DNA of 41,030 nucleotides from Granulosicoccus sp. (GTDB lineage: Bacteria; Pseudomonadota; Gammaproteobacteria; Granulosicoccales; Granulosicoccaceae). Below the pieces are notes generated by a model, which saw only the letters and a list, made by a program, of their open reading frames with translations, ran no database searches and was not told where the DNA came from. This document shows, piece by piece, positions 24,735 to 34,144 of the stretch; the first letter of the stretch is position 1; each line of letters begins with the position of its first letter. The translations under genes and the position numbers were made by a program. The stretch is taken from the NCBI GenBank assembly GCA_023301795.1, contig JALZVU010000166.1, positions 1 to 41,030 of the forward strand, in the 5' to 3' direction.

Positions 24735-26045
24735 TTGAGCGTCTGGCTAGAACGCAGGTCTGAGGCACACAGCAGCCCCGCTCGAGGCTTTAACAGTACA
24801 CGTGAAGACAGCGAGTTCCAGAGGGATCGCGCCAGAATCATTCACAGTGCCTCATTTCGAAGCCTGCAGTCCAAAACCCAGGTCCTGGGGCTGGGTGAGA
24901 GCGATTTCTACCGAACACGCCTCACACACTCACTTGAAGTGGCGCAAGTGGGCTCTGGTATCTGTGAATGGCTGCGCGATCAAGATACGCTGCAAGATTA
25001 TCTGGAGCTCATTCCTTCGTTCAGTCTCATAGAGGCCATTTGCCTTGCCCACGATATTGGGCATTCACCTTTTGGGCATGGGGGCGAGGTCGCCATGAAT
25101 ACCATGATGCGCAACGATGGAGGCTTTGAAGCCAATGGCCAGACTCTGCGGATCCTGGCGCGCCTCGGTGAGTACTCCGCCAATAGCGGCCTGGATCTGA
25201 CTCGCCGCACCATGCTGGGTACCATTAAGTACCCTGCCTACTATTCGGAAGTTTGCCGCTACTCTGCCAGTACCCAAGATAACCCACTGAACATTGATCA
25301 ATGGTCTCCACCAAAGTGCATCTACGACGCTGAGCGAGACGTGCTGGAATGGTTACTTGAGCCATTCAGCGAGACAGATAAACAACTGTTTCTCAGCCTG
25401 GACACCGAAAGATCCGGACATGCTCGCAGCCAATATAAAGGCTTTGACACCAGCATAATGGAGTTGGCCGATGACATCGCCTACGGTGTTCATGACCTTG
25501 AGGATGCTCTGGCCTTGAACCTTGTGGCCCGTAAAGAGTGGCAGCTGCAGGTGGAAAATGTGCTGATGACGCTGGAGGCCAACCCCATTAGCGACAAGCT
25601 CGACGAATTTTCGCAGCTGTTATTTAGTGACAACGCCAAAGATCGCAAACACGCGGTCAGCAGGCTGGTGGGCTATCTGATCAGAAGTACCACAATTGTA
25701 GAGCTCGACCAATTTGAAAACCCACTGCTCAGGTTGCAAGCGAGCATGGAGCCCACTGCCTACAAAATCCTTTTGCTGATCAAGGACTTTGTCATGTGTC
25801 ACGTTATTTTTCGCCCCGAACTTCAAATGCTGCAATACAAGGGACAACGCGTTGTAGTGCGCTTGTTCGAGATATTCGCAGCCAATCCCAGCAGACTATT
25901 GCCACGACCGGTGTTCGAGCAATACGAAGCTCAAGGACTCAGAGCGATTGCCGATTTTCTATCGAGCATGACGGATGTCTCAGCGGGCAAGCTGTATCAC
26001 AAGCTGCTCAGCCCCACATCCGGATCTATCTTCGATAGACCGTAA
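24735..26045 (+). CDS. dgt: Deoxyguanosinetriphosphate triphosphohydrolase-like HD protein
   Basis: This HD-domain enzyme hydrolyses dGTP (or other dNTPs) to the nucleoside and tripolyphosphate. Visible are the N-terminal RDRARIIHSASFRSLQSKTQVL, the HD residues in RLTHSLEVAQ and LAHDIGHSPFGHGGE, and the later MELADDIAYGVHDLED metal ligand, all in family order. The product is 436 residues from TTG at 24735, which has AAGGAG upstream at a good spacing. The frame is open to an ATG at 24654, which lacks a ribosome site and adds a non-conserved 27 residues. Homologues of this subgroup have been called anti-phage dGTPases; a defence role here is not shown. Confidence 0.9.
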   Translation: MSVWLERRSEAHSSPARGFNSTREDSEFQRDRARIIHSASFRSLQSKTQVLGLGESDFYRTRLTHSLEVAQVGSGICEWLRDQDTLQDYLELIPSFSLIEAICLAHDIGHSPFGHGGEVAMNTMMRNDGGFEANGQTLRILARLGEYSANSGLDLTRRTMLGTIKYPAYYSEVCRYSASTQDNPLNIDQWSPPKCIYDAERDVLEWLLEPFSETDKQLFLSLDTERSGHARSQYKGFDTSIMELADDIAYGVHDLEDALALNLVARKEWQLQVENVLMTLEANPISDKLDEFSQLLFSDNAKDRKHAVSRLVGYLIRSTTIVELDQFENPLLRLQASMEPTAYKILLLIKDFVMCHVIFRPELQMLQYKGQRVVVRLFEIFAANPSRLLPRPVFEQYEAQGLRAIADFLSSMTDVSAGKLYHKLLSPTSGSIFDRP

Positions 26046-26312
26046 CCTCCCATTCATCGGTTAATTCGAGCTCTTGATTCGTATTTTTCTGACTCAAACC
26101 TTGACAGCCCACCGGTTAAGGCTGCGCAAAGCACCCCACTATTACAATAATGAACACTACGACGCTGCAGACGGCGATTTCGCCGTTTGATCCATCACTC
26201 ACGTTACTCTTCCGAACTGACAAGGGATTGAACTTTGCACGCAGCAAGCCACTCATACTAACTACCACCACTCCATTTCTCAACGCACCCACCACAGAAC
26301 ACAGCGACTACT

Positions 26313-26960
26313 ATGAAAAAAAGAGACTTTCTCAAATCCGGCTTGGGCCTCAGCGCTTTGGCACTGTCTGCCCCGTACGCTTCTAACGTATTGGCGCAAT
26401 CTGGGCAGGGCTATCAAGTCATTGATCCGCCTCTTAATACGCGTGTGACTGACAAGGTCGAAGTTATCGAGTATTTCTGGTTTGGTTGCCCTCATTGCTT
26501 CGCGTTCGAACCCACCATCAATGCCTGGAAAGACCAGAAGCCTGACTACGTCGAATTCGTTCGTGAAGCTCCACCGTTGAACCCTTCCTGGGAGCCACAT
26601 TCAAGATCGTTCTACGCAGCAGAACTGATGGGCGTCACAGAGGAATTTCTTGAGCCCATGTTCAACGCCATCCACGTAGAGCGCCGCGCTCTGCGTTCGC
26701 CCAAGCAAATTGTGAAATTTGTAGGTGAGCTGGGTCTGGATGCGGACAAATTCGAGAAGACCATGGATTCGTTTGCTGCAAACACGAGAATCAATCAGGC
26801 CATGCAAATGGCATCAGGCTCCAAAATAACGGGTGTTCCGTCCATCGTTATCAACGGTAAATTCCTGACAGGCGGCTCACTGGCTGGCAGCAACGAAAAC
26901 GTTATAAAGGTCATCAATGAACTGACTGCTAGCGAACATGCTGCAATGGCAAAGGGCTAG
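26313..26960 (+). CDS. dsbA: DsbA-type thiol:disulfide interchange protein
   Basis: The 215-residue protein has a signal peptide (MKKRDFLKSGLGLSALALSAP..., cleavage likely after NVLA) and a thioredoxin-fold DsbA domain with active-site C59-P-H-C62 in FGCPHCFAFE and the cis-proline loop TGVPSIVING. It introduces disulfide bonds into exported proteins in the periplasm, normally with DsbB. The signal has a Lys-Arg-Asp-Phe-Leu-Lys motif resembling a Tat signal, though twin arginines are missing. The 267 bases upstream contain no gene. It ends 83 bases before the convergent large dehydrogenase gene, with a hairpin between. Confidence 0.9.
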   Translation: MKKRDFLKSGLGLSALALSAPYASNVLAQSGQGYQVIDPPLNTRVTDKVEVIEYFWFGCPHCFAFEPTINAWKDQKPDYVEFVREAPPLNPSWEPHSRSFYAAELMGVTEEFLEPMFNAIHVERRALRSPKQIVKFVGELGLDADKFEKTMDSFAANTRINQAMQMASGSKITGVPSIVINGKFLTGGSLAGSNENVIKVINELTASEHAAMAKG

Positions 26961-26990
26961 TATTTCGTTCTGAGCTAAATCAGTGACGCT

Positions 26991-27022
26991 GGGCAGTGTC
27001 GACGACAAACACGACACTGCCC
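26991..27022. terminator. Hairpin between convergent dsbA and DUF3683 dehydrogenase gene
   Basis: GGGCAGTGTCG and CGACACTGCCC form a perfect 11-bp stem with a 10-base loop. Neither side has a T-run, so this may be a bidirectional structural terminator of both convergent genes. Confidence 0.55.
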
Positions 27023-27043
27023 GATTGCTAACCGCCCGTGTCC

Positions 27044-30000
27044 TTATAAAAGTACCTGCTCCACGCCGCCCTTATTAGCGGTCTCAACGAAATCAGCAGC
27101 CCAGTTGTCACCAAACAGCCCTTTGGCCAGCTCTACTACGATGTAGTCTGTGTCGAGACCTGTCTCGTCGCGATAGCGGCTCAGACCCTGAACACATGCC
27201 GGACACGAGGTCATCATCTTCACGGAATGATCAGTGTTTCCAGGCTCTACATTGTAGTGCTCCAGATTAGCCGTTAATTCCGTGGCTTTTCGCTGACGCA
27301 CCTGAGTGGCGATGTCTGGACGAGCAACCGCAAACGTGCCTGCCTCACCACAACAGCGATCTGATTGAATCACCGGTTTGCCCAATAACGCTTCGGTAAC
27401 CTTCAAAGGCTCGTAGGTTTTCATCGGGCTATGACAGGGGTCGTGATACATATAGTGCTGACCACCCACACCTTCTAGCGAATACTCTTTTTCCATCAAG
27501 TATTCGTGGATATCAAGAAGCCTGCAGCCGGGGAAAATTTGCTCGAACTCGTACTTGAGCAATTGATCCATACAGGTGCCACAGGAGACAATAACTGTTT
27601 TGATATCCATGTAATTCAAGGTGTTTGCCACCCGATGAAACAACACACGGTTTTCAGTTGTAATCTGCTTGCCCTTATCCACATCTCCAGTGGAGGTCTG
27701 AGGATAACCGCAACACAGGTATCCTGGCGGAAGAACAGTCTTACTGCCGGTGTCGTACAGCATGGCCAGAGTCGCTAGACCTACCTGACTGAAAAGCCTT
27801 TCAGACCCACAACCAGGAAAGTAGAAAACGGCATCACTGTCGTCAGTGGTCTTTGCCGCATTGCGAATAATCGGCACATAGTTTTTATCTTCGATACCGA
27901 GCAGCGCGCGTGTTGTCTTGGCTGGCAACATACTGCGGTTGGGCAATTTGCGATTAACAAAATGCACAACCTGCTCAATCGGCTTGGCAGGACCCGTGGT
28001 GCTGGGTGGCTGAATTTTTTTCGCCGATGCCGATGGCAGCAAGTTATTGAACACACTACTGGCAATTCGTTGTGCCTGAAAACCCCACTCCACCATACCG
28101 GTACGCATCACTTTGATCGTGGTGGGATCCTTGGCATTCAAAAACGCCATGGACGCTTTGGTACCGATACTGAAGTTCTTCTGCCCTCGGTCTTTGAGTA
28201 TTTTTCGCATGGTGATAGTGACATCACCAAAATCAATATCCACCGGACAAGGACTCAGGCATTTGTGGCACACGGTACAGTGGTCCGCAATGTCGTTCAT
28301 CTCATCAAAATGACGGATCGACAAACCACGTCGTGTTTGCTCCTCGTAGAGGAACGCCTCGATAATAAGCCCGGTACCCAGAATCTTGTTACGCGGCGAA
28401 TAGAGTAAATTGGCACCCGGAGAATGCGTGGCACAGACCGGCTTGCACTTACCGCAGCGCAGACAATCTTTGATGCTGTCGTTCAGCGCACCAAGCTCAC
28501 TCTGCTCCAGTATCAACGCTTCCTGCTGAACCAGCCTCAATGAAGGCGTGTAGGCAACTGCCAGACTTGAACCTGGAAGAAGCTTGCCCTTATTAAAGTG
28601 CTGATTAGGATCAACCACATTTTTATAGTCAGCAAAGGCCTGCACAGTGTCTGCATCCATGTACTGCATTTTGGTCAGACCGATACCGTGCTCACCTGAT
28701 ATAACACCATTGAGCAGTTGTGCCAGCTCCATCACACGATCAACGATACCTTCCGCCTGACGCATCATGGTGTAGTCGTTGGAATTAACAGGAATGTTGG
28801 TATGAATATTCCCGTCACCAGCGTGCATATGCAACGCTGCGAATAATCGCTGAGTCCGCAGCTGAGTATGCACCTCATCAATTTTGAGGCGTAGCTTAGC
28901 AAAACGTTTTCCGGAAAATCGTTCTTTCAGCGGCTTCTCTACAGACTCACGATACGAGAACGTCTCATGCCGGCTTAACAGGCCTTGCACAGTTTCGTCA
29001 GCCTCTACCGGGGCGCGACCTTCGCGCAAAGCCTGTAAAAATAGCTCATTTGTCGCAGTGAGCTTCTCGTACAGAGTGTTCCAATAGATCTGAACCTGCC
29101 GCAATTGCTCAGCACCAGAATCAAGCGCCTTTTGCAATATGAGATTGCTCTCATCACTGGTCTGGCCCGCTTGCGCCACCAGCGCTATCGCATCACTGGA
29201 TTCCAGCAAGCGCTTCACCTGGTGGAGCATGGCTAATTTGTTACTCAGTGACGCCTCTATATTGATTCTCTCAATACCTTCACTGTAATCAGCTAAGCGA
29301 GGTAGTGGTATGACCACATCTTCGTTGATCTTGAACGCGTTGGTGTGGGCAGCAATGGCAGCTGTACGTGAACGGGCTGCCCAGAACTGTTTGCGAGCAT
29401 CAGCACTTACCGCGATAAAACCTTCCGCGCCACGCTGATTAATCAGCTGAACAACACCCGATGCCACCTTGCCCACAAGATCGTTATCATCACTGACGAT
29501 GTCTGCCAGCAACAGCATTTTTGGCAACATGCCACGAGCCGCTTTGGCACTGTACTTAACCGCCTTGATGTAACGGTCGTCTAGATGCTCCAGACCGGCA
29601 AGCTGCACACCGTCGGTTTGATCAATGAAGTCCTTGACCTCAGTGATCGATAGCACTGCATCGCGTAAATCCTGTCCATAAAATTCCATGCAGACTGTGC
29701 GCACATGCTCTGGCATACGGTGCAATATCATCACCGCCGATGTAATCAAACCATCGCAACCCTCTTTCTGGACACCGGGCAAGCCGCCCAGAAACTTATC
29801 TGTCACATCCTTTCCCAGGCCCTGCAGACGCAGACTGGAACCCAGCGCATCGATAATTCTGGGCTCTCCCACTATCTCACCGCTTACTGCATCAGTTCTG
29901 GTGACACGAAAACGAACGGTAGGCTGCAGATGGATTTTGCCCAAATTGTGATCAAGCCGTTCAACATCCAGCCAGTGACCGTCAGGATCGACCATACGCC

Positions 30001-30949
30001 AAGACAGCAGGTTATCGAGTGTGGTACCCCAAAGCACCGCTTTCTTACCACCTGCATTCATTGCAATGTTTCCACCGATAGTGGACGCATCTTGTGAGGT
30101 GGGATCGACGGCAAACGCCAGACCGTGCTTTGAGGCAGCCTCAGCCACTCGGCGCGTAACCACACCTGCTCCCACCTTGACAGCATAAGATGTGGATGCA
30201 AGTTGCTCACTCAGGGCCATTCCCGACGCAGGCAGATCCACCGTTTGTACCGCATCCACCTTATCGAGCTTCTCAAGGTTGATGACGGCGGTGTTGGCGT
30301 ATAACGGTATAGCGCCACCGGTGTAGCCTGTGCCGCCACCGCGGGCAATAATGGTTAAACCCAGTTCGATGCAGCACTTTATTAACCCGGGTAGCTCGTC
30401 TTCTGTATCGGGTGTCAATACCAGAAACGGTAATTCTACTCGCCAATCGGTGGCGTCCGTTACGTGCGAGACACGCGACAATCCGTCAAAACGAATATTG
30501 TCAGCGTGGGTTAAGCCACGCATGCTCTGCATTGTTTTTCGACGCAGAGTACGCATTTGTCGCAGGCGATGCTGGAAAGACTCGATAGCCTCGCTGACGA
30601 TAGCCACCAGATTTGTGATTCTTGGCTCGGCCCCGCCCCGCTCCGCCATCTGGGATACACGATGCTTCAGTGCGCCAACAAGAGCTTCTCGCCGACGGCG
30701 GTTATCAAGCAAATCCTCTTGAATGAACGGATTTCGATCTATTACCCAGATATCACCCAGCACTTCGAACAGCATACGCGCCGACTGGCCCGTACGACGC
30801 TCATTGCGTAGCGATTGAATTAATTGCCAACCCGCGTCGCCCAGATAGCGCAAGACAATTTCGCGATCTGAGAAAGAGGTGTAGTTGTAGGGAATTTCTC
30901 GCAGCTGCTTGGGCAGCTGTACTGGCTCTCCAATAAGAGGTGCGTTCAT
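27044..30949 (-). CDS. DUF3683 / FAD-linked oxidase / 4Fe-4S / CCG fusion dehydrogenase
   Basis: The 1301-residue protein has at least four parts: an N-terminal DUF3683 region (about 1-160), an FAD-binding_4 domain with [15 protein letters not shown] (about 195-215), an FAD-oxidase C-terminal domain (to about 780, with the [13 protein letters not shown] motif), two 4Fe-4S motifs ([11 protein letters not shown] near 826 and [13 protein letters not shown] near 888), and two CCG repeats ([22 protein letters not shown]; then HDPCHSP and RCCGEAG). The architecture matches D-lactate/D-2-hydroxyacid-type dehydrogenases that pass electrons to quinone, but the substrate is unknown. It stands alone on the minus strand, with its promoter presumably in the gap at 30950-31286. 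Confidence 0.87.
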   Translation of the reverse strand: MNAPLIGEPVQLPKQLREIPYNYTSFSDREIVLRYLGDAGWQLIQSLRNERRTGQSARMLFEVLGDIWVIDRNPFIQEDLLDNRRRREALVGALKHRVSQMAERGGAEPRITNLVAIVSEAIESFQHRLRQMRTLRRKTMQSMRGLTHADNIRFDGLSRVSHVTDATDWRVELPFLVLTPDTEDELPGLIKCCIELGLTIIARGGGTGYTGGAIPLYANTAVINLEKLDKVDAVQTVDLPASGMALSEQLASTSYAVKVGAGVVTRRVAEAASKHGLAFAVDPTSQDASTIGGNIAMNAGGKKAVLWGTTLDNLLSWRMVDPDGHWLDVERLDHNLGKIHLQPTVRFRVTRTDAVSGEIVGEPRIIDALGSSLRLQGLGKDVTDKFLGGLPGVQKEGCDGLITSAVMILHRMPEHVRTVCMEFYGQDLRDAVLSITEVKDFIDQTDGVQLAGLEHLDDRYIKAVKYSAKAARGMLPKMLLLADIVSDDNDLVGKVASGVVQLINQRGAEGFIAVSADARKQFWAARSRTAAIAAHTNAFKINEDVVIPLPRLADYSEGIERINIEASLSNKLAMLHQVKRLLESSDAIALVAQAGQTSDESNLILQKALDSGAEQLRQVQIYWNTLYEKLTATNELFLQALREGRAPVEADETVQGLLSRHETFSYRESVEKPLKERFSGKRFAKLRLKIDEVHTQLRTQRLFAALHMHAGDGNIHTNIPVNSNDYTMMRQAEGIVDRVMELAQLLNGVISGEHGIGLTKMQYMDADTVQAFADYKNVVDPNQHFNKGKLLPGSSLAVAYTPSLRLVQQEALILEQSELGALNDSIKDCLRCGKCKPVCATHSPGANLLYSPRNKILGTGLIIEAFLYEEQTRRGLSIRHFDEMNDIADHCTVCHKCLSPCPVDIDFGDVTITMRKILKDRGQKNFSIGTKASMAFLNAKDPTTIKVMRTGMVEWGFQAQRIASSVFNNLLPSASAKKIQPPSTTGPAKPIEQVVHFVNRKLPNRSMLPAKTTRALLGIEDKNYVPIIRNAAKTTDDSDAVFYFPGCGSERLFSQVGLATLAMLYDTGSKTVLPPGYLCCGYPQTSTGDVDKGKQITTENRVLFHRVANTLNYMDIKTVIVSCGTCMDQLLKYEFEQIFPGCRLLDIHEYLMEKEYSLEGVGGQHYMYHDPCHSPMKTYEPLKVTEALLGKPVIQSDRCCGEAGTFAVARPDIATQVRQRKATELTANLEHYNVEPGNTDHSVKMMTSCPACVQGLSRYRDETGLDTDYIVVELAKGLFGDNWAADFVETANKGGVEQVLL

Positions 30950-31284
30950 GGCGATGTTTTACGCTCGACTGTCGTAGCCTTCACAGGCAGAATTACTGCC
31001 GCCTCGATCGAGGCGGCTGCGTGATCACTGTCAGTACTCATCATAGCGTGGCGCTCATGAATAATAAGTTCATGGCGATGGATCATGAGTGTTATCCGCG
31101 CGTTTGACGCCTCGAATTTGACGAACAACTGACCACCTTCCGAATATTGGAGATTCGGACAGGCGTTGTGAGTATGGTATGCCTCTTGGCACTACTACTA
31201 ATACGGCGTGTTAGTTGCCATGGGTTGCTGTTGATACTCTTTTCTATCAGAACATCTGCCAGTAAAAACCTATGAAACAAAACC
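30950..31284. other. Intergenic region upstream of the DUF3683 dehydrogenase gene
   Basis: About 335 bases between the rpsI terminator and the dehydrogenase start have no supported gene. Frames at 30946-31128 and 31092-31412 minus are weak shadows. The promoter of the dehydrogenase gene should be here but was not located. Confidence 0.45.
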
Positions 31285-31311
31285 AAAAAAGCCCCGACAA
31301 GCGGGGCTTTT
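31285..31311 (-). terminator. Rho-independent terminator of rplM-rpsI
   Basis: AAAAGCCCCG (31287-31296) pairs with CGGGGCTTTT (31302-31311), 10 bp with a 5-base loop. On the minus strand it is followed by a T-run (complement of 31285-31290), 25 bases after the rpsI stop, as expected for the end of the ribosomal protein operon. Confidence 0.9.
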
Positions 31312-31335
31312 CTGACACTCTCGAGGCTAAAAACT

Positions 31336-31728
31336 CTAGCGCTTGGAGTACTGAGTTGCTTTACGAGCTTTACGCAGACCCACTTTCTTACGTTCCACTT
31401 CTCGAGCGTCACGTGTGAGGAAACCAGCGCCTCGCAGTGAAACCCGTAAGGTTTCGTCGTACTTGAGCAGTGCGCGAGAGATTCCTAATCGGATAGCGCC
31501 GGCCTGGCCGCTACCGCCACCACCTTTAACGGTGATGTTGAAATCGAAACTAGACACGTTGTCTGTACGCTCGAGAGGCTGACGCACAATCATGTGTGCT
31601 GTCTTCCGGCCGAAGTACTCATCAAGCGGCTTGTGGTTAACAGTGATCTGCCCACTGCCAGAGCGCATGAATACGCGAGCTGTAGACGACTTTCTGCGGC
31701 CAGTGCCGTAATACTGTTGGACTGCCAT
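31336..31728 (-). CDS. rpsI: 30S ribosomal protein S9
   Basis: The 130-residue product is a full-length S9, with [17 protein letters not shown] at the start, [38 protein letters not shown] in the middle, and the basic C-terminal [14 protein letters not shown] that reaches the ribosomal P site. S9 is part of the 30S head and contacts tRNA. It follows rplM with a 2-base gap on the minus strand, the usual gene order, and an intrinsic terminator follows at 31285-31311. Confidence 0.98.
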   Translation of the reverse strand: MAVQQYYGTGRRKSSTARVFMRSGSGQITVNHKPLDEYFGRKTAHMIVRQPLERTDNVSSFDFNITVKGGGGSGQAGAIRLGISRALLKYDETLRVSLRGAGFLTRDAREVERKKVGLRKARKATQYSKR

Positions 31729-31730
31729 GG

Positions 31731-32168
31731 CTATTTAAGCTCCAGTGTCTGCGGCTGCTGCGCTTCGTGTGTGTGCTTTGCATCAGCAAAGACACGCAGT
31801 TTTCGATACATGTCGCGACCCAACGTGTTCTTGGGGAGCATGCCTTTGACTGCAAGTTCGATGATGCGTTCAGGATGAGTCTGCTGAAGCTTCTCGAAAT
31901 TGGTAGTTTTCAGGTTACCAATGTATCCAGTGTGGTGCTGGTACAGCTTGTTCTTGGCTTTATTGCCAGTAACAACCACTTTGGAGGCGTTGATAACGAC
32001 CATGTAATCGCCGGTGTCTACATGGGGTGTGTAGATGGCTTTATGTTTGCCGCGCAATCGACGCGCGCATTCGGTGGCGACGTTGCCTAAGGTTTGACCT
32101 TCGGCGTCTATAACGAACCACTCACGTTTTACCTCTGCAGGCTTGGCGCTGACGGTAGTCTTGTTCAC
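31731..32168 (-). CDS. rplM: 50S ribosomal protein L13
   Basis: The 145-residue product is L13, an early-assembly protein of the 50S subunit. It shows [64 protein letters not shown] and the ending [22 protein letters not shown]. It starts the rplM-rpsI operon; a candidate promoter lies 42-70 bases upstream. In E. coli L13 autoregulates this operon through its leader; whether that is so here was not judged. Confidence 0.98.
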   Translation of the reverse strand: MNKTTVSAKPAEVKREWFVIDAEGQTLGNVATECARRLRGKHKAIYTPHVDTGDYMVVINASKVVVTGNKAKNKLYQHHTGYIGNLKTTNFEKLQQTHPERIIELAVKGMLPKNTLGRDMYRKLRVFADAKHTHEAQQPQTLELK

Positions 32169-32209
32169 TTGGGGGAATCTCGGTAAGGCGTATTCGGACT
32201 AAGCCCGCC

Positions 32210-32238
32210 ATTGTAATGCAGGTTTTGCCGAAGCTCAA
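32210..32238 (-). promoter_or_regulatory. Candidate sigma-70 promoter of rplM-rpsI
   Basis: On the minus strand TTGAGC (complement of 32233-32238) and TACAAT (complement of 32210-32215) are separated by 17 bases, giving a leader of about 35 bases before the rplM ATG. Spacing is ideal and the -10 is close to consensus. Confidence 0.65.
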
Positions 32239-32722
32239 CCGTCAGAGGCAATTTTTAGCACCAAAAAACGTTTCTTAATGAGGAAAGTGCCTGTGCGGTG
32301 CCAAAATAATGGTTTCGTCGGGGCTCTACCGCGAGTTTAGGCAAGAAGTACAGTGCGGTCTTGTGAACCGCACTGTAAACCATCTAGAGATGGAGGAGAA
32401 AATCACACTTGCACCGATCGATGGAGCAATTCTCTTGCCAGACAGCCAAATCTCTCAACGTGATCGACTCTGGAGACTGCTCTGCTTTTCTCTATACATA
32501 TTTGACAAGGGCTATATATGTATGACAAGAACGCGAAATTGAAACATTTACTCTGTCCCGCAGTCCCATGTAAACACAATGGCTGGCACCGCAACTTCAT
32601 AGTGGCTCTGACAAAACGTGACTTACAGCACAAAAATGAAAAGTTATGACACACAGCAATTGCCTTGGCACACACAACACTCGGAATTGATGCTATCAGA
32701 CCAGACACGTGTCACTGAGGAT
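32239..32722. other. Intergenic region between rplM promoter and OsmC gene
   Basis: Nearly 480 bases without a supported gene; small frames here lack family features. It contains one perfect 11-bp inverted repeat (32349-32377), described separately, and probably the 3' end of the OsmC transcript. Confidence 0.45.
32349..32377. repeat. Perfect 11-bp inverted repeat in intergenic DNA
   Basis: TACAGTGCGGT and ACCGCACTGTA are exact reverse complements around a 7-base centre. No T-run follows on either strand, so a simple intrinsic terminator is unlikely; an operator or RNA structure is possible. Confidence 0.55.
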
Positions 32723-33142
32723 TCAGGCAGCCTCGACAATCTCCCACGTAGTGTCAATTTTGACGGCCGTTTCCAGCATTTTTGTTACCGAACAATACTT
32801 CTCTGCCGACAGGTCAACGGCTCGCGCAACATGCTTCTCACTAAGTTGCTTGCCCCAGACTTTGAAGTGAATTTTTATGCTCGTAAATACCTGTGGGATG
32901 TCCTCAGAGCGCTCTGCATCAAGGATGACCTCTACATCAACCACGTTCTGGCGAGACTTTTGCAACATGAGCACAACATCAAAAGCGGTGCATCCGCCCA
33001 ACCCGATAAGGACCATCTCCATGGGCCGTATACCCAGATTACGACCACCGTGTTCGGGTGAGCCATCCAGTACTACTGAGTGGCCACTGCCGGACTCGCC
33101 GACAAAGCTCATATGATCAAGCCATCTTACGCGTGCGTGCAA
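32723..33142 (-). CDS. OsmC family protein (YhfA-like)
   Basis: The 139-residue product has the OsmC/Ohr fold with its two redox cysteines, C51 in GLGGCTAFDVVLML and C117 in AEKYCSVTKML. Enzymes of this family reduce organic or fatty-acid hydroperoxides with lipoyl or thiol donors. The YhfA branch, of which this looks a member, lies next to crp in E. coli and other gammaproteobacteria, and here it is divergent from crp with 167 bases between. The precise substrate of YhfA proteins is not known. It has no signal peptide and is cytoplasmic. Confidence 0.85.
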   Translation of the reverse strand: MHARVRWLDHMSFVGESGSGHSVVLDGSPEHGGRNLGIRPMEMVLIGLGGCTAFDVVLMLQKSRQNVVDVEVILDAERSEDIPQVFTSIKIHFKVWGKQLSEKHVARAVDLSAEKYCSVTKMLETAVKIDTTWEIVEAA

Positions 33143-33251
33143 AATAATTATCCTTTGGTTCGTTTTAGGGCATGTGCGATTGTGCAGCTTTCACTGAAGA
33201 ATTCACAGCTACCGCCGATCAATGTTTGACGTTAAACAAAAACGGCTTGGC

Positions 33252-33267
33252 TGGTCATTCATGACCA
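33252..33267. promoter_or_regulatory. Palindrome upstream of crp
   Basis: TGGTCAT-TC-ATGACCA is a perfect 16-base palindrome 43 bases before the crp ATG. Its position suits an operator; it does not match the TGTGA-N6-TCACA Crp consensus, so another regulator is more likely. Confidence 0.4.
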
Positions 33268-33309
33268 ACCCGGTTCTTGCACAAACATTGAGTACGGAGA
33301 GATTATAAG

Positions 33310-33963
33310 ATGCTGGCGCCACGTATTGCACCGCCACCTGTTGAATGGTTGGACATGTTCCTTAGGAGCAGCCACCGCAGACAGTTCCCGGCAAAAACAA
33401 CCATCATTCACCGAGGTGACGTGTCTGACACCCTGTTCTACATTGTAGACGGCTCGGTCAGCGTAGTGACTGAAGGACCAGACGATAGCAAAGAAATCGT
33501 ACTTGCCTACCTGCACCCTGGTGATTTCTTTGGAGAGATGGGTCTGTTTGAACCTGAATCCAAGCGCAGTGCCTGGATCATCGCTCGCACCAAGTGCGAA
33601 GTGGCTGAAATGAACTACGACCAGTTTCGTAGGTTGTCAGCAGATCAACCAGAACTGCTTTATACGCTAACCACGCAAATGGCATCGCGACTGGGTAAAA
33701 CCAGCACTAAAGTGGCCGACATGGTTTTTCTTGATGTTGAGCAGCGGGTAGCCAGGACACTCTTGGATCTGGCCCATATGCCAGATGCGATCACTCACCC
33801 TGATGGCATGCAGATTCGCATTACTCGGCAAGAGATTGCGCGCATTGTCGGCTGCTCTCGCGAGATGGTTGGACGCGTGTTGAAAAACCTGGAAAACCCC
33901 AAAACAGGCGAGCCTATGATTCATGCTCGCGGCAAAACCATGGTGATCTACGGTACGCGTTAG
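33310..33963 (+). CDS. crp: cAMP receptor protein / Vfr-type transcription regulator
   Basis: The 217-residue product aligns closely with E. coli Crp and Pseudomonas Vfr. The cAMP pocket shows GDFFGEMGLFE (E76) and KRSAW (R86, S87), the long dimer helix carries TSTKVADMVFLDVEQRVARTL, and the DNA-binding helix-turn-helix is at about residues 171-195 (ITRQEIARIVGCSREMVGRVL). It is a global activator/repressor responding to cAMP. The ATG at 33310 has a GGAGAG upstream. A terminator follows at 34045-34075, and the convergent trpC gene ends soon after. Confidence 0.96.
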   Translation: MLAPRIAPPPVEWLDMFLRSSHRRQFPAKTTIIHRGDVSDTLFYIVDGSVSVVTEGPDDSKEIVLAYLHPGDFFGEMGLFEPESKRSAWIIARTKCEVAEMNYDQFRRLSADQPELLYTLTTQMASRLGKTSTKVADMVFLDVEQRVARTLLDLAHMPDAITHPDGMQIRITRQEIARIVGCSREMVGRVLKNLENPKTGEPMIHARGKTMVIYGTR

Positions 33964-34044
33964 AAGCAAACACACTCGCCCCTCTCAAGCGCTCAAATGC
34001 AAAAGAGTGTTCGAGTGTTTTTTTACCAAGCCTGTTTTTGATAG

Positions 34045-34075
34045 CCGGAGATTTGCAAGGATCTCCGGTTTTTTT
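34045..34075 (+). terminator. Rho-independent terminator after crp
   Basis: CCGGAGAT (34045-34052) and ATCTCCGG (34061-34068) form an 8-bp stem with an 8-base loop followed by seven T. It lies 80 bases past the crp stop. Confidence 0.88.
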
Positions 34076-34117
34076 GTGGGCGTAGATCTCCACGGAAAAC
34101 AGCAATAAGGTAAACCC

Positions 34118-34138
34118 CGTGGGGCAACAACCCCCACG
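34118..34138 (-). terminator. Weak hairpin after trpC
   Basis: CGTGGGG and CCCCACG form a 7-bp stem with a 7-base loop just past the trpC stop on the minus strand. The T-tract after it is poor, so termination here is uncertain. Confidence 0.4.
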
Positions 34139-34144
34139 TAATCG

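Noticed and set aside
24484-24768. 94-codon minus-strand frame overlapping the start of dgt
   Set aside because: Overlaps a clear gene and shows no motif.
33181-33195. TGTGCAGCTTTCACT as a Crp site in the crp/OsmC gap
   Set aside because: The half-sites are 5 rather than 6 bases apart and the consensus is broken.
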